Positions 35,873 to 44,993 of a stretch of 60,919 bases of DNA are shown one piece after another. The position numbers and the translations under genes were made by a program. Numbering within the stretch: the first letter of the stretch is position 1; each line of letters starts with the position of its first letter. This stretch comes from Vulcanimicrobiota bacterium (GTDB lineage: Bacteria > Vulcanimicrobiota > JAJTBE01). Location: assembly GCA_021107945.1 (NCBI GenBank), contig JAIORV010000038.1, positions 1 to 60,919 of the forward strand, read 5' to 3'. The notes under the pieces are model-generated. The model was not told the DNA's origin and made no database searches. It saw only the letters and a program-made list of their open reading frames with translations.

Positions 35873-36497
35873 CGGGAACCTCCGGAATTAATCTTGATTT
35901 ATAATTAATGAAGTCCGTTTTTTCTGCGTCAGCAGGGCTTTTTCTGCGGCGAGACGCCGCAGCCACCAGCTTTGTTATGATGGTGGGGACGGCGTTCCGC
36001 CGCCCAAAAGCCTCTCGTCTTCCAATGACTCAGATCTATAAGTTATAGACAGTTCTTTTGATACCCTCTTTGAGCTTCATAATTTTCATATTAATCCTGT
36101 ATATCCTTTAGTTTTTCGAAGTCTTTGTTTTTTTTGCGGTGAAGAGATATCATTTTCTCACAGACAAAATTCCTAATTTCCTAATTTCCTAAGCGGCAAA
36201 TCCTCTCATTTCCTGAGCGAAATAATCCCTGCCTTCCTTATTGAACATTAGTATCCATACCATGCTCTCATATATTGAATAATAATACCCTTTATTTCAA
36301 GATTCAAAACCATCTCACATTTTGATAAAATTTTGGAATCAAAAGAAAAATTCTTTTAGGTCAATGGGGTAATTTTTTCAATATCGCAAATATTGTATGA
36401 TTTTATTGGAAGGAGGTTCATTCCCGATGAGTAGTTGAACCGGACTGAACGGATTTAACCTACCCCAATCATTATCTTCGGAAGGCTGTGAATAACA
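35873..36497. repeat. Repeat-rich gap upstream of the 94-aa gene
   Basis: No gene. It holds an R3 element (35944-36005), a GATCTATAAGTTATAGACAG repeat shared with 50266-50300, TTCCTAATTTCCTAA repeats, and a strong GGAAGGAGG at 36408 followed by the three-codon frame ATG AGT AGT TGA (36427). Confidence 0.55.
35944..36005. repeat. R3 GC-rich inverted-repeat element, copy 3
   Basis: CTGCGGCGAGACGCCGCAGCCACC, GGTGGGG, GGCGTTCCGCCGCCC. Confidence 0.75.
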
Positions 36498-36782
36498 ATG
36501 CAAAACGAAAAACTTAAAAAACTTCGTGCCGGGATATGCGCCGGGTCTTTAAGGCACAAAAGGGAATTTTTAAAAAGTCTTGAGCCGTTAATCAAGAAAG
36601 TTGTCGGGAAGTTAAACCCGGAATTCAGCTTGAGAAAACGCCGCGAAAAACTAATCAAGCAGATTTCTCTCGATATTTTGTATTCGGGAAATTATTCTGC
36701 AAATACTCAGTTGGAGAAATACCTTAAAGATTTGTTTTCGGAAATCTTTCACTCATATGGACCGGATGGCAAAAAGGAGTAG
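36498..36782 (+). CDS. Small basic hypothetical protein
   Basis: 94 aa, Lys/Arg/Leu-rich and predicted helical, with no signal peptide or membrane segment. The ATG at 36498 has GGAAGG about 15 bases upstream, a weak arrangement. No family recognised. It faces a convergent 151-aa gene of unknown function 25 bp away. Confidence 0.45.
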   Translation: MQNEKLKKLRAGICAGSLRHKREFLKSLEPLIKKVVGKLNPEFSLRKRREKLIKQISLDILYSGNYSANTQLEKYLKDLFSEIFHSYGPDGKKE

Positions 36783-36807
36783 CTGAAAGTGAAATTTACC
36801 GGGCTAT

Positions 36808-37263
36808 TTATATCTCCCCGGTAAGCTTGCCCATCGGCTCCCCTGTTTCCTTATCAAAGTACAATCCCAGACCTGTTCCCGCAAGGGTTATCTTGCAATA
36901 TCCCTGGCAAGGCAATCCACCTCTTAAAAAGCTCATTACCTTACCCTTTGCTTTTTTGCCATATGCGCTAATCAGGTTATCTGTTATGCCTTTGAGAGCT
37001 TTATTCTTCACGGGTAACCTCTCATGCGGACACCTGGGAATATTTGAATCGTCTTTAATCAGCATAAAGCCTTTATATTCCCATCCTCCCCCACTCTGGA
37101 AAGTTTTTATCACAATGGAAGTAGCTTCAAGTTCTTTTTCCTTCAACCCATCCAGTGAAAACTTAAGCTCACCCAGAGTCTCCCCAAGGCTCATTTCAGA
37201 CCCGGCTCTTGACACCCCGGGACCTGACACTTCACCGGTACTTCCGGCTCTATTAAGTTGCAT
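36808..37263 (-). CDS. Hypothetical protein with Cys/His pairs
   Basis: 151 aa. The ATG follows GAGGAGTGATCTT, a good ribosome site. There is a Gly/Ser-rich start, a middle with RCPHERLP and a C-terminal part with GLPCQGYCK. The four Cys/His could bind a metal. There is no signal peptide or membrane segment. No family recognised. It converges on the 94-aa gene. Confidence 0.55.
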   Translation of the reverse strand: MQLNRAGSTGEVSGPGVSRAGSEMSLGETLGELKFSLDGLKEKELEATSIVIKTFQSGGGWEYKGFMLIKDDSNIPRCPHERLPVKNKALKGITDNLISAYGKKAKGKVMSFLRGGLPCQGYCKITLAGTGLGLYFDKETGEPMGKLTGEI

Positions 37264-37967
37264 AAGATCACTCCTCTTTATATAACTAAATTAGTATTTA
37301 TTCAGACCCATCACTGTAGGAGAGCCTTCCAGGCTCGATTGTCGTGGCAAGATGCCACTCCTACAGGGTAGGCTGAATGCTTACCTAAATTATTTCTATA
37401 ATACATGACCAACTCTTGTTGGTGAGGTTTTCCTATAATAATATAATTCCTTCTAATTTTACAAAATCTTTACATTCGCTTCGTGGTCTTTGCTTCTTTG
37501 CGGTGAAAAATACATCCGTTATCTATTTCTCGGGATGATGTCTGCCCTGAACTTGTTTCTTATCTTTGATGACATTTTTAAGACAACACCCGATTTTAAT
37601 CGGGTGGTAGGCCAAAGCCCTAAACACTGGGTGTTTAACCGTTTTAACGGTTTACCGGTTCTTTCTCATCCACAGTTTTATACCGCCTTTTTAATAATTT
37701 GAATGAAGCTTTTCCTGTTTATTCTTATTCCCGATACACCTTAACCTTCAGAATTTGGAAGCCTCTGAAGAGGCTGAGACGGCGTGGTTAAACCATTCTC
37801 TCTCCACCACAATGAATTGTGGTGTTGTTCTAATAATCAATTATTGCCTTATTGTCAATGCACTCTAAATATCTCATCCATTTCCATAGAAATGTATATA
37901 AGGATTAGAATTTGTTTCAGAGACATCCCTCCTGCAATTTCGTTATCCGGACTCTGTTACTACCCGA
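37264..37967. repeat. Repeat-rich gap
   Basis: No gene. It holds TGTAGGAGAGCC...GCCACTCCTACAG (37317-37370, inverted ends), an R1 half (about 37480), CCACTGGGTG/AACCGTTTTAACGGTT palindromes, and a perfect hairpin CACCACAAT/ATTGTGGTG (37805-37824). Confidence 0.5.
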
Positions 37968-38645
37968 TCATGGGGCATGGAACACAATATCCTGACCCAT
38001 CATCACATCTCTGAGTTTTTTGAAATCATTCTCCCTTGTAAACGTAATGACAAGGTCGTTTTCTTTTAACTCCAGGTCAGGTTGAGGGCTTAATATTTCT
38101 CCTCCCCTGATCACCGCACCGATCATACATTTTTTCGGGAGTTTTAGTTTTTCGATTTTTTGATCCACTGCCGGGGACTCGCTTGTAAGCCTAGTTTCAA
38201 CTATTTCGATATCTCCTTCCTTTGCAAGAGATATCATAACCCCCTTGTGAGCGACCCGCTGTTCGATTTTGGAAAGTATCGCCTGTATGGAGCTTACCGT
38301 GGCGGCTATGCCAAGCTTTCTGAATATTTCCTCGTTTTTTGGATTGTTCACCCTTGCTATCGCCGATGGAACCCTGAATTTTTTCCGGGCTATCTGGCAT
38401 ATAACCAGGTTATTTTCATCATCACCCGTGTTGGCGATGATCATCTCGGCTCTCTGGATCCCGGCTTTTTCAAGCACAACCGGGTCGCAGGCATCTCCTG
38501 TTACGACTAGGTTTCCCAGTTCCTCAATAATATGGGCGCTTCTCTTATGATCAAGCTCAACAAGAATAACTTCCTCACCTTTATGAAGAAGCTCCTTTAG
38601 CAGGTAATAACCCAGTCTTCCTCCGCCGGCGATTACAATAAACAT
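37968..38645 (-). CDS. TrkA-type RCK potassium-channel/transporter regulator, second copy
   Basis: 225 aa. An N-terminal Rossmann RCK_N domain (MFIVIAGGGRLGYYL; Asp/Glu at the strand end; GDACDP) binds NAD(H) or ATP. The C-terminal RCK_C/TrkA_C domain (about 140-220) binds a regulator. Single RCK units assemble as tetramers on a TrkH/Ktr-type membrane subunit, which is not in this window. The ATG shares one base with the stop of the preceding gene (TAATG), so the two are an operon. Role: gating of K+ uptake, by homology. Confidence 0.85.
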   Translation of the reverse strand: MFIVIAGGGRLGYYLLKELLHKGEEVILVELDHKRSAHIIEELGNLVVTGDACDPVVLEKAGIQRAEMIIANTGDDENNLVICQIARKKFRVPSAIARVNNPKNEEIFRKLGIAATVSSIQAILSKIEQRVAHKGVMISLAKEGDIEIVETRLTSESPAVDQKIEKLKLPKKCMIGAVIRGGEILSPQPDLELKENDLVITFTRENDFKKLRDVMMGQDIVFHAP

Positions 38646-39346
38646 TATTCTGCTCCCCCGATGGTGGAAATTTCTCCCTTTAATTCTTTCCTGTTTTTAA
38701 TTTTAATACCCACCTTCTTTTCAAGATCTATTATTCTGTCTGTGAGAACAACGCCGAATATATGATCATCCGCCTTCAATGTAAAGTCATTATCCGGGAT
38801 TATAACTTTCAGTCCCCTTATAACCGAGGCAATTTTAAACCCTCCTTCAAGCTCAAGATCGGTTATCTTCTTGCCATCCAGTTCCTTGCCGATTTTTATT
38901 TCCAGAGCGACTCCAGATCCGTCTCCAAGCTGATATTTCTTGACGGTTTTTGATTCCATAAGCGAATTGGCTATAAGGTTTGCCCCCACCGTGGTAATGC
39001 AAACGGTATCCAGCCCCAGGTCAGAATAAATTGAGGCGCGTCGTGGGTCATGCACAATGCAGGCAACCCGCTTCACCCCGAATATTCCCTTTGCAATCTG
39101 TGCGGCCATCAGGTTCGTATTTTCCCTGTTAGTGACGGCAGCGAAAATGTCTGCGTCCTCGATTTTCGCCGCTCGCAGAACATCAATATCAACACCGTTT
39201 CCAAGTATGGCCTTGCCCTTGAAATCCTTGAGATTGGAAAGCAAATCGGGATTCCCGTCAATTATTACGACATTTATGCCCTCGTCTTCCATTTTCCGTG
39301 CAAGCAGAGCGCCTATACGTCCACAACCTAATATTATAGCGTTCAT
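38645..39346 (-). CDS. TrkA-type RCK regulator, first copy
   Basis: 233 aa. It begins MNAIILGCGRIGALLA (dinucleotide-binding GxGxxG), has GNGVDIDVL, and a C-terminal TrkA_C domain (IIPDNDFTLKADDHIF). It is upstream of, and overlapping by one base with, the second TrkA-like gene. Two adjacent single-copy RCK proteins resemble the split form of the two-domain TrkA and could form heteromers. No TrkH-like transporter is seen in the window. Confidence 0.85.
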   Translation of the reverse strand: MNAIILGCGRIGALLARKMEDEGINVVIIDGNPDLLSNLKDFKGKAILGNGVDIDVLRAAKIEDADIFAAVTNRENTNLMAAQIAKGIFGVKRVACIVHDPRRASIYSDLGLDTVCITTVGANLIANSLMESKTVKKYQLGDGSGVALEIKIGKELDGKKITDLELEGGFKIASVIRGLKVIIPDNDFTLKADDHIFGVVLTDRIIDLEKKVGIKIKNRKELKGEISTIGGAE

Positions 39347-39608
39347 ATTTCTTAATTTTTACAATCCCCGCCATGATCCCTTCTTCAAACATCAAGCTCA
39401 CCATTGTCGAAGACCTTTTTTCACCGCAGAGGACGCAGAGGACGCAGAGATATCAATGTTTTTTCTTTGAATTTCCTCAGCGGCGTCAACGAACCCTGCG
39501 GTGAGAAACCATTTATTCGACAGTCTCACATCTGGGCTCCAATCAATAATGGAAGGTAAATATAAGATTACCTGGAAATATTAATAAAAATAATTGGAGC
39601 GTTGAAAT

Positions 39609-40718
39609 ATGAAAGACGAATTAGTCAAATTCATTGACAGGCTCAAGGGTGAGAATGATGCTATCCTCAAATATAGCGAGGAAAGCACGAAACAGGGAAT
39701 TATATTGCCTCTTTTGCAACACCTGGGATGGAACCCGTTCGATACTGCAACGATTTTCCCGGAATACCCCGTGGGAAGCGGAAAAGTTGATTATTCGATA
39801 AGGGACGGCGGGAAGAATAAAGTTTTCATAGAGGCCAAAAAGGTATCGGAGGATCTCGATAAGCACTACAAACAACTTCTACAATACTCATTCGAGGAAA
39901 GCGTGCAAACGGCTATACTTACAAACGGGATCACGTGGTTGTTTTATCTTCCCCTGAAAGTGGATGTGAAATGGGAGCAAAGGAAATTTTTTACCATAAA
40001 TATATTCGATCAGACGTCGGATATGGTGGCACGGGCATTAATCGATTACCTTTCGATGGAAAATGTGATATCGGGAAAGCATGTCGAAAATGCGGAGAAT
40101 GTACTCATAAACGAGCAGACCCGAAAGCTCATATTAAAAACACTTCCCGACGTGTGGGAGAAGATCCTGACAGATCCCCACCATAGACTTATCGATCTTA
40201 TTTCCGATGAAACAGAAAAAAAATGCGGACACAGACCTGCTGGGGAAGTTGTGGGACATTTTATATATCGGAATATTCTGGGGAGGAAGGATATGCCTGT
40301 GATAAAAACCTTCAAACCCCATGAGAAGGATGAGATTGGATCGGCAAAAGAACAGCCCGAAAAATACAAGACCAATAAAATAAAAAAGAACAAGTACTCT
40401 TATTCCGGGAAAAAGCCAAAAGCTTTTATTTTTGATGGCAAGAGGTTTGAAGTAAAAAACTGGCGTGATCTGTTCAGGAAATTTGTAAATGCCGTGAGGG
40501 ACGAAGACAAGAATGATTTTATCAAAATACTCAATGTCAAAGGAAGAAAGGCACCCTATTTTACAAGAAACCCAGAGGAGCTGAGAGATGCAAAGAAAAT
40601 CAATGAATCTGATTTCTATATGGAAACGAACTTGTCAGCAAATAATTCAATAAAGATAGTCGGGAAAATTATCGAGGAATTCGGATTTTCCAGTGATATA
40701 TTTCAAGTGGAATTATAG
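39609..40718 (+). CDS. HSDR_N-like nuclease (type I/IV restriction-type), orphan
   Basis: 369 aa. The ATG follows GGAGCG. The N-terminal PD-(D/E)xK-like nuclease domain covers about 1-160: ESTKQGIILPLLQHLGW, D61 in GKVDYSI, E75-x-K77 in FIEAKK, and a following KQLLQY (QxxxY-like). This matches the HSDR_N domain of type I R subunits and stand-alone predicted type IV restriction enzymes. A linker (about 235-265) leads to a C-terminal domain (about 265-369) with GKRFEVKNWRDLFRKF and GRKAPYFTRNPEELR. It probably cuts DNA in a defence role. No methylase, specificity subunit or ATPase is adjacent, so it would act alone or on modified DNA. Confidence 0.75.
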   Translation: MKDELVKFIDRLKGENDAILKYSEESTKQGIILPLLQHLGWNPFDTATIFPEYPVGSGKVDYSIRDGGKNKVFIEAKKVSEDLDKHYKQLLQYSFEESVQTAILTNGITWLFYLPLKVDVKWEQRKFFTINIFDQTSDMVARALIDYLSMENVISGKHVENAENVLINEQTRKLILKTLPDVWEKILTDPHHRLIDLISDETEKKCGHRPAGEVVGHFIYRNILGRKDMPVIKTFKPHEKDEIGSAKEQPEKYKTNKIKKNKYSYSGKKPKAFIFDGKRFEVKNWRDLFRKFVNAVRDEDKNDFIKILNVKGRKAPYFTRNPEELRDAKKINESDFYMETNLSANNSIKIVGKIIEEFGFSSDIFQVEL

Positions 40719-41162
40719 AAGATATTCAATGCTTCGCCCCTGGAAAATTCCCAAAATGAAATACACGACTGCACTCAATCATTTCCAGGAAAGAAATGCG
40801 TCAAACGGTCATTTCTTCACAGAGTCTGCTGTCGAGCGGAGCGAAAGATCTCCTCAAAGACGATCCCCGCAGGGTGTCATCCTGAACGGAATACGATCCT
40901 TTTTCTTTGCTTGATCAGCCCTGGCAAGGAAAACTATATCTTACTTCCGATGTTTTCCACAGTGAAGGATCTCCTCTCCGGGGTTCTCCTTCAAAATAAT
41001 CTTCCTTCTGTAAATGCTCAGCCCCCTTATGATTTTTTAGGCGGCAAGGGGTAACCGTTTTTATTGTGTTGTGGGTGGTTGCCTTGGGTTGCCCGGACTG
41101 ATTGCTTACAAAAATTTGTTTTTTTTACAGGAAAGACAGATAATATATAAAAAAGATACATT
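40719..41162. repeat. Gap with a 99-bp element
   Basis: No gene. It contains element copy B (40875-40973) and a partial GAGCGGAGCGAAAGATCTCC just before it (about 40837). Confidence 0.6.
40875..40973 (+). repeat. 99-bp dispersed element, copy B
   Basis: Begins TGTCATCCTGAACGGAATAC and ends CCACAGTGAAGGATCTC. Confidence 0.85.
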
Positions 41163-42122
41163 ATGGATGAGGAATTTGTAGCAAAATTGGAAGCCGGCGT
41201 CCCGGACGACTTTTTAACCTCGCTTTATGAGCAGGTTCTTCAGTTGCAGGGAGAAAAAACCAAGGAAAAAATAGAAATAATCCTTGCCACTGCTCTGTCT
41301 TCCCGGGACAGGAAAATCATTACTCTCATTGATACAAAAGAAAACAACTGCAAGGGGTTTGCAATTTTTGACGGGAATTTTATCCGTTTCTTTTATTTAT
41401 CTCCCTCAATTCCGGCAAAAAAGTACGCCTCATTTGTATTAACTGAAGCTGTTGTTAAAGAAATGCGTGAGCAGGGAGCCCAATACATCATTTCATATTT
41501 TCCCCGGCTTGAGAAATATTTTGAAGAAGAAGACTTGTCCCCCAGTCTCCAGTTGATGGATTTCTCCGGCTTTATGAGGATCGATTCGAGATCCAACACA
41601 GGCAGACTTCTCCATATATCAAGAAACCATGAGCAAATTTACGAGCAAATTTCCTTTTACTCATATGTTCCCGAAGAACATAAAGAATCGGTACTCCAGT
41701 TAATGGTCGAAACCGGAGACAACCTCATTGACAGCCTTTTCCACTTTAAAAAAACCGCCGGGATTGTTGAAGATTTATTCCGGAAAACCGTTTTTCTTGA
41801 TGAGTCCGGTAGCGATGTGGAATTTTCGTCGGACTGCTCCACGGTAGCATTTGATAACTCCGGCAAGCTGGCGGGATTCCTGCTGTGCAGGTCCGACGGC
41901 GTGATATGCGACTTCAGGCTTCCAAATATAAAAGGAATCAAGCCGGGAGATGTCTTGTATCTGATGGTGGAGAGAGCCGCCCAGAAACTTAATTATGATG
42001 GGAAAAAGTGGTTGGCAATATCGTATTATGATAAAAACCGGCAAAAAATAAAAACAATTAATAGAATGGGATTTCGTGAAATAAATGAATATATGGTTTG
42101 GGGTTGGAGTGAGCTAAAATAA
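41163..42122 (+). CDS. Double-GNAT-like acetyltransferase
   Basis: 319 aa with no signal peptide. Two GNAT-like halves are apparent: about 20-145 and 165-319. Each has beta strands then a helix, with C-terminal-half features such as NSGKLAGFLLCR, VLYLMVERAAQKL and MGFREINEYMVWGW. The classical Q/RxxGxG/A pyrophosphate loop is not obvious, so activity is uncertain. The ribosome site is weak (AAAAAAGAT). Family assignment is inference from fold pattern only. Confidence 0.45.
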   Translation: MDEEFVAKLEAGVPDDFLTSLYEQVLQLQGEKTKEKIEIILATALSSRDRKIITLIDTKENNCKGFAIFDGNFIRFFYLSPSIPAKKYASFVLTEAVVKEMREQGAQYIISYFPRLEKYFEEEDLSPSLQLMDFSGFMRIDSRSNTGRLLHISRNHEQIYEQISFYSYVPEEHKESVLQLMVETGDNLIDSLFHFKKTAGIVEDLFRKTVFLDESGSDVEFSSDCSTVAFDNSGKLAGFLLCRSDGVICDFRLPNIKGIKPGDVLYLMVERAAQKLNYDGKKWLAISYYDKNRQKIKTINRMGFREINEYMVWGWSELK

Positions 42123-42300
42123 TCATTTAATCGTAAGCACCGGACCTCCTTTGCACTCAAGGATATCGGGGTTCGAAGCTTCTTCTGCAGTGGGGGATCG
42201 AATAGTTTTATTCCATCAGTTTCTCATGATATTCCTCATAATAATTTAACTTTTTGGATCTATCAGGAGGAATCCATGGAAAATCCAAGAATACAAGCCC

Positions 42301-42329
42301 TTGATTTATAGGTAGGAAGTGTTTATAAT
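42301..42329 (+). promoter_or_regulatory. Sigma70-type promoter of rpsB-tsf-pyrH-frr
   Basis: -35 TTGATT (42301-42306), 17-bp spacer, -10 TATAAT (42324-42329, perfect). The start would lie near 42336, giving a leader of about 128 nt. Confidence 0.7.
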
Positions 42330-42375
42330 GATATCTGTAAATCAAATCCAATACTATCACTCAGCGTCGCGGATT

Positions 42376-42411
42376 CTTCTCCTGGGTGCCCGGTTTGCCG
42401 GGTGTGAGAAG
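42376..42411 (+). promoter_or_regulatory. Hairpin in the rpsB leader
   Basis: CTTCTC (42376-42381) pairs with GAGAAG (42406-42411), enclosing CCCGG/CCGGG (42389-42402). The position suits an autogenous ribosomal-protein S2 leader, as known for rpsB in several phyla. This is a proposal from structure only. Confidence 0.4.
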
Positions 42412-42463
42412 ATATGAAACGGCGTGAGGAAAAAACCCGTCAAGGGGAGGAGGTGAAATTAAT

Positions 42464-43498
42464 ATGTCAATAGTTACAATGAAGCAATTGTTGGAAGCAG
42501 GCGTCCATTTCGGTCATCAGACCCGCCGCTGGAATCCAAAGATGCAGAAATACATCTTCACCGAGAGGAATGGTATCTACATTGTAGATCTCCAGAAAAC
42601 GGTCCAGAAGATGAGAGAAGCATATGAATTTGTCAAAGAGGTAGTCAAGGCCGGAGAGTCAATTTTGTTTGTTGGCACTAAAAAGCAGGCGCAGGAATCG
42701 GTCAGAGAAGAGACCGAGAGATGCGGAATGTTTTATGTTACACAGAGATGGCTCGGAGGTATGCTTACAAATTACAAGACAATTCGTAAGAGAATCCAGA
42801 GACTCAAAGAGCTCGAGGCAATGAAGGCCGAGGGAATATTTGAACTCCGCCCCAAAAAGGAAGCTAAAAAGCTCGGTGACGAGCTTAAGAAACTGGAGCG
42901 TTTTCTAGGTGGGATCAAGGATATGCCGGGAGTACCCGGTGCTGTATTCATCATAGATCCTCGCAAGGAAAGAATCGCAGTTCTCGAGGCAAAGAAATTG
43001 GGAGTGCCTATTGTCGCAATAGTCGATACTAACTGTGATCCTGATGAGATAGATTATCCCATTCCAGGAAATGATGACGCAATCCGCGCGGTAAGACTCA
43101 TCACTTCTCGTATGGCCGATGCAGTTATAGAGGCGAAAACGGAATTGGAGAGCGAAGCCGCCGAGGCACTCGGACTGGATGAAAAGGAAGAGGGAATTGA
43201 AATTGTGATTGAAGAAAAGGTCGTCATAATGCCTTCAGGACCGATGACGAAAGCCGTCAGTAAAGAAGGTGAGACTCTTCTCGCAGGAATCCAGGGAAAA
43301 CCGGTGGAGCCTCTGTTGCCAGGTAAGGGACCTTCTACCCGCACCATATCCAGAGGTAATACAACAAAACAGGCCGTTTCAGTCGGAGGATGGAGCAGAA
43401 AAAAACGTCAAGCTCCTCAAGAAGCTGAAGTGAAAAAGGAAGAGGAAACAAAAACCGTAAAAACGGAAACACCGGAAAAGTCAGGAAAAGCTGAATAA
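42464..43498 (+). CDS. rpsB: 30S ribosomal protein S2
   Basis: 344 aa; the ATG follows GGGGAGGAGGTG. Residues 1-230 are typical S2 ([62 protein letters not shown]). A C-terminal extension of about 110 residues (from about 235) is acidic, then Lys/Glu/Thr-rich and low in complexity. Common S2 length is 230-260 aa, so this one is long. First gene of the conserved rpsB-tsf-pyrH-frr block. Confidence 0.97.
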   Translation: MSIVTMKQLLEAGVHFGHQTRRWNPKMQKYIFTERNGIYIVDLQKTVQKMREAYEFVKEVVKAGESILFVGTKKQAQESVREETERCGMFYVTQRWLGGMLTNYKTIRKRIQRLKELEAMKAEGIFELRPKKEAKKLGDELKKLERFLGGIKDMPGVPGAVFIIDPRKERIAVLEAKKLGVPIVAIVDTNCDPDEIDYPIPGNDDAIRAVRLITSRMADAVIEAKTELESEAAEALGLDEKEEGIEIVIEEKVVIMPSGPMTKAVSKEGETLLAGIQGKPVEPLLPGKGPSTRTISRGNTTKQAVSVGGWSRKKRQAPQEAEVKKEEETKTVKTETPEKSGKAE

Positions 43499-43561
43499 TT
43501 ACGGTGTCATGGGTTTTATACCCATACCGTTTTCCTCTTTTGAGCTTTTGATAAATGGAAA

Positions 43562-43585
43562 GCCGGGGGTTTTTTAACCCCCGGC
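43562..43585 (+). promoter_or_regulatory. Strong hairpin between rpsB and tsf
   Basis: GCCGGGGGTT (43562-43571) / AACCCCCGGC (43576-43585), perfect 10-bp stem with a TTTT loop and no following T tract. It could stabilise or process the mRNA or attenuate tsf. Similar GGGGTTTTTTAACCCC palindromes occur as repeats elsewhere in the window. Confidence 0.6.
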
Positions 43586-43660
43586 AATATTAAATAAATA
43601 CTAAAGTCCGTGATCGGAAATTTTTTTTTAAATATTCACTTGAACAGGAGAGATCATAAG

Positions 43661-44254
43661 ATGCAGATTACAGCTAAACAAGTTAAAGAGTTGAGAGACG
43701 AAACCGGCGCAGGAATGATGGATTGCAAGAAAGCCCTCAAGAAGGCCGAGGGAGATCTGGAAAAAGCCAAGAAAGTTCTTCGCGAAGATGGTATAGCCAA
43801 AGCGGAGAAGAAAACCGACCGTGCCACGAATAACGGAAGAATTGAGTCCTATATTCATATGGGCGGAAGAATCGGCGTTTTAATCCAGTTAAATTGTGAG
43901 ACAGATTTCGTTGCAGGAACCGACGATTTCAAAAATTTGGTAAAAGAATTAGCCATGCAGGTAGCAGCTTCAAGTCCCGATTATGTTTCATCTGAGGATA
44001 TCCCGACGGAAGTTGTCGAGAAAGAGCGCGAAATTCTCAAAAACATGACACTAAAAGAGGGAAAACCCGAGAAGATAGTTGACAAAATAGTTGACGGCAG
44101 GATAAATAAGTTTTTCGAGCAAATTTGTCTGTTAGAGCAGCCATACATCCGGGATGACAAGCAAACTGTCAGAGAACTTGTAAAACAGGTTGTTGCAAAA
44201 GTGGGCGAGAATATTAAAGTAGTCCGGTTTGCTCGTTTCTCCCTTGGAGACTGA
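43661..44254 (+). CDS. tsf: Elongation factor Ts
   Basis: 198 aa from the ATG at 43661 (ACAGGAGAGATC upstream), preferred over an in-frame ATG at 43610. A guanine-nucleotide exchange factor for EF-Tu. MQITAKQVKELRDETGAGMMDCKKAL is the conserved UBA-like N-domain (region only), and CETDFV lies in the core contact region. The length matches the short form (Thermus, about 196 aa) rather than the 280-aa E. coli form, which has a duplicated core. Confidence 0.96.
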   Translation: MQITAKQVKELRDETGAGMMDCKKALKKAEGDLEKAKKVLREDGIAKAEKKTDRATNNGRIESYIHMGGRIGVLIQLNCETDFVAGTDDFKNLVKELAMQVAASSPDYVSSEDIPTEVVEKEREILKNMTLKEGKPEKIVDKIVDGRINKFFEQICLLEQPYIRDDKQTVRELVKQVVAKVGENIKVVRFARFSLGD

Positions 44255-44282
44255 TATTTGAACAACAAAGAGGAGGGTTCCC

Positions 44283-44990
44283 GTGGCTAAATATTCAAGG
44301 ATACTTCTAAAGCTGAGTGGTGAAGCTTTTTCCGGTGGAAAGGGCTTTGGTATTGATATTGATACGGTCAGGGGATATGCCCAGGAGATCAGGGAGATTC
44401 ATGATGAAGGTATTCAGATGGCCATAGTTGTCGGGGGAGGGAATTTCTGGAGAGGAAGGTCCGCCCCCCATATGGATCGGGCGACAGCTGATCAAATGGG
44501 AATGATGGCAACAGTGGTAAACGCCCTTGGTCTTCGTGACGCCATTGAAAAAGAAGGCGTCCAGGCCCGTGTGCAAACTGCAATTGAAATCAAGGATGTT
44601 GCTGAGCCTTTTATTCGCCTCAGGGCGATCAGGCACCTGGAAAAAGGCAGGATAGTAATTTTCGCCGCAGGAACCGGCAATCCGTATTTCTCCACCGACA
44701 CAGCCGCCGCGCTGAGGGGACTGGAGATAGAGGCTGACGCTATTCTGAAAGCGACAAAAGTTGATGGAGTTTATGACAAGGATCCTGTAAAACACGAGGA
44801 CGCCCATTTCTTCCATGAACTCGCATATATAAAGGTGTTGAATATGGGGCTGAAAGTCATGGATTCAACAGCGATTTCATTATGCATGGACAACAAGCTC
44901 CCGATACTGGTATTCAACCTTTCAAAAAGAGGGAATCTCCTCAAGGCTGTCAGAGGAGAAAAAATCGGAACTATTGTTAAGGAGAGTTGA
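44283..44990 (+). CDS. pyrH: UMP kinase
   Basis: 235 aa. The start is GTG after GAGGAGGGTTCCC. Amino-acid-kinase fold: [58 protein letters not shown], and VDGVYDKDP. It phosphorylates UMP with ATP and is allosterically regulated by GTP/UTP in the family. It lies 28 bp after tsf and 3 bp before frr. Confidence 0.96.
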   Translation: MAKYSRILLKLSGEAFSGGKGFGIDIDTVRGYAQEIREIHDEGIQMAIVVGGGNFWRGRSAPHMDRATADQMGMMATVVNALGLRDAIEKEGVQARVQTAIEIKDVAEPFIRLRAIRHLEKGRIVIFAAGTGNPYFSTDTAAALRGLEIEADAILKATKVDGVYDKDPVKHEDAHFFHELAYIKVLNMGLKVMDSTAISLCMDNKLPILVFNLSKRGNLLKAVRGEKIGTIVKES

Positions 44991-44993
44991 ACA

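Larger units (their letters stand above)
42123..42463. other. rpsB promoter and leader region
   Basis: No gene. It carries a promoter (42301-42329) and a structured leader. Confidence 0.6.
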
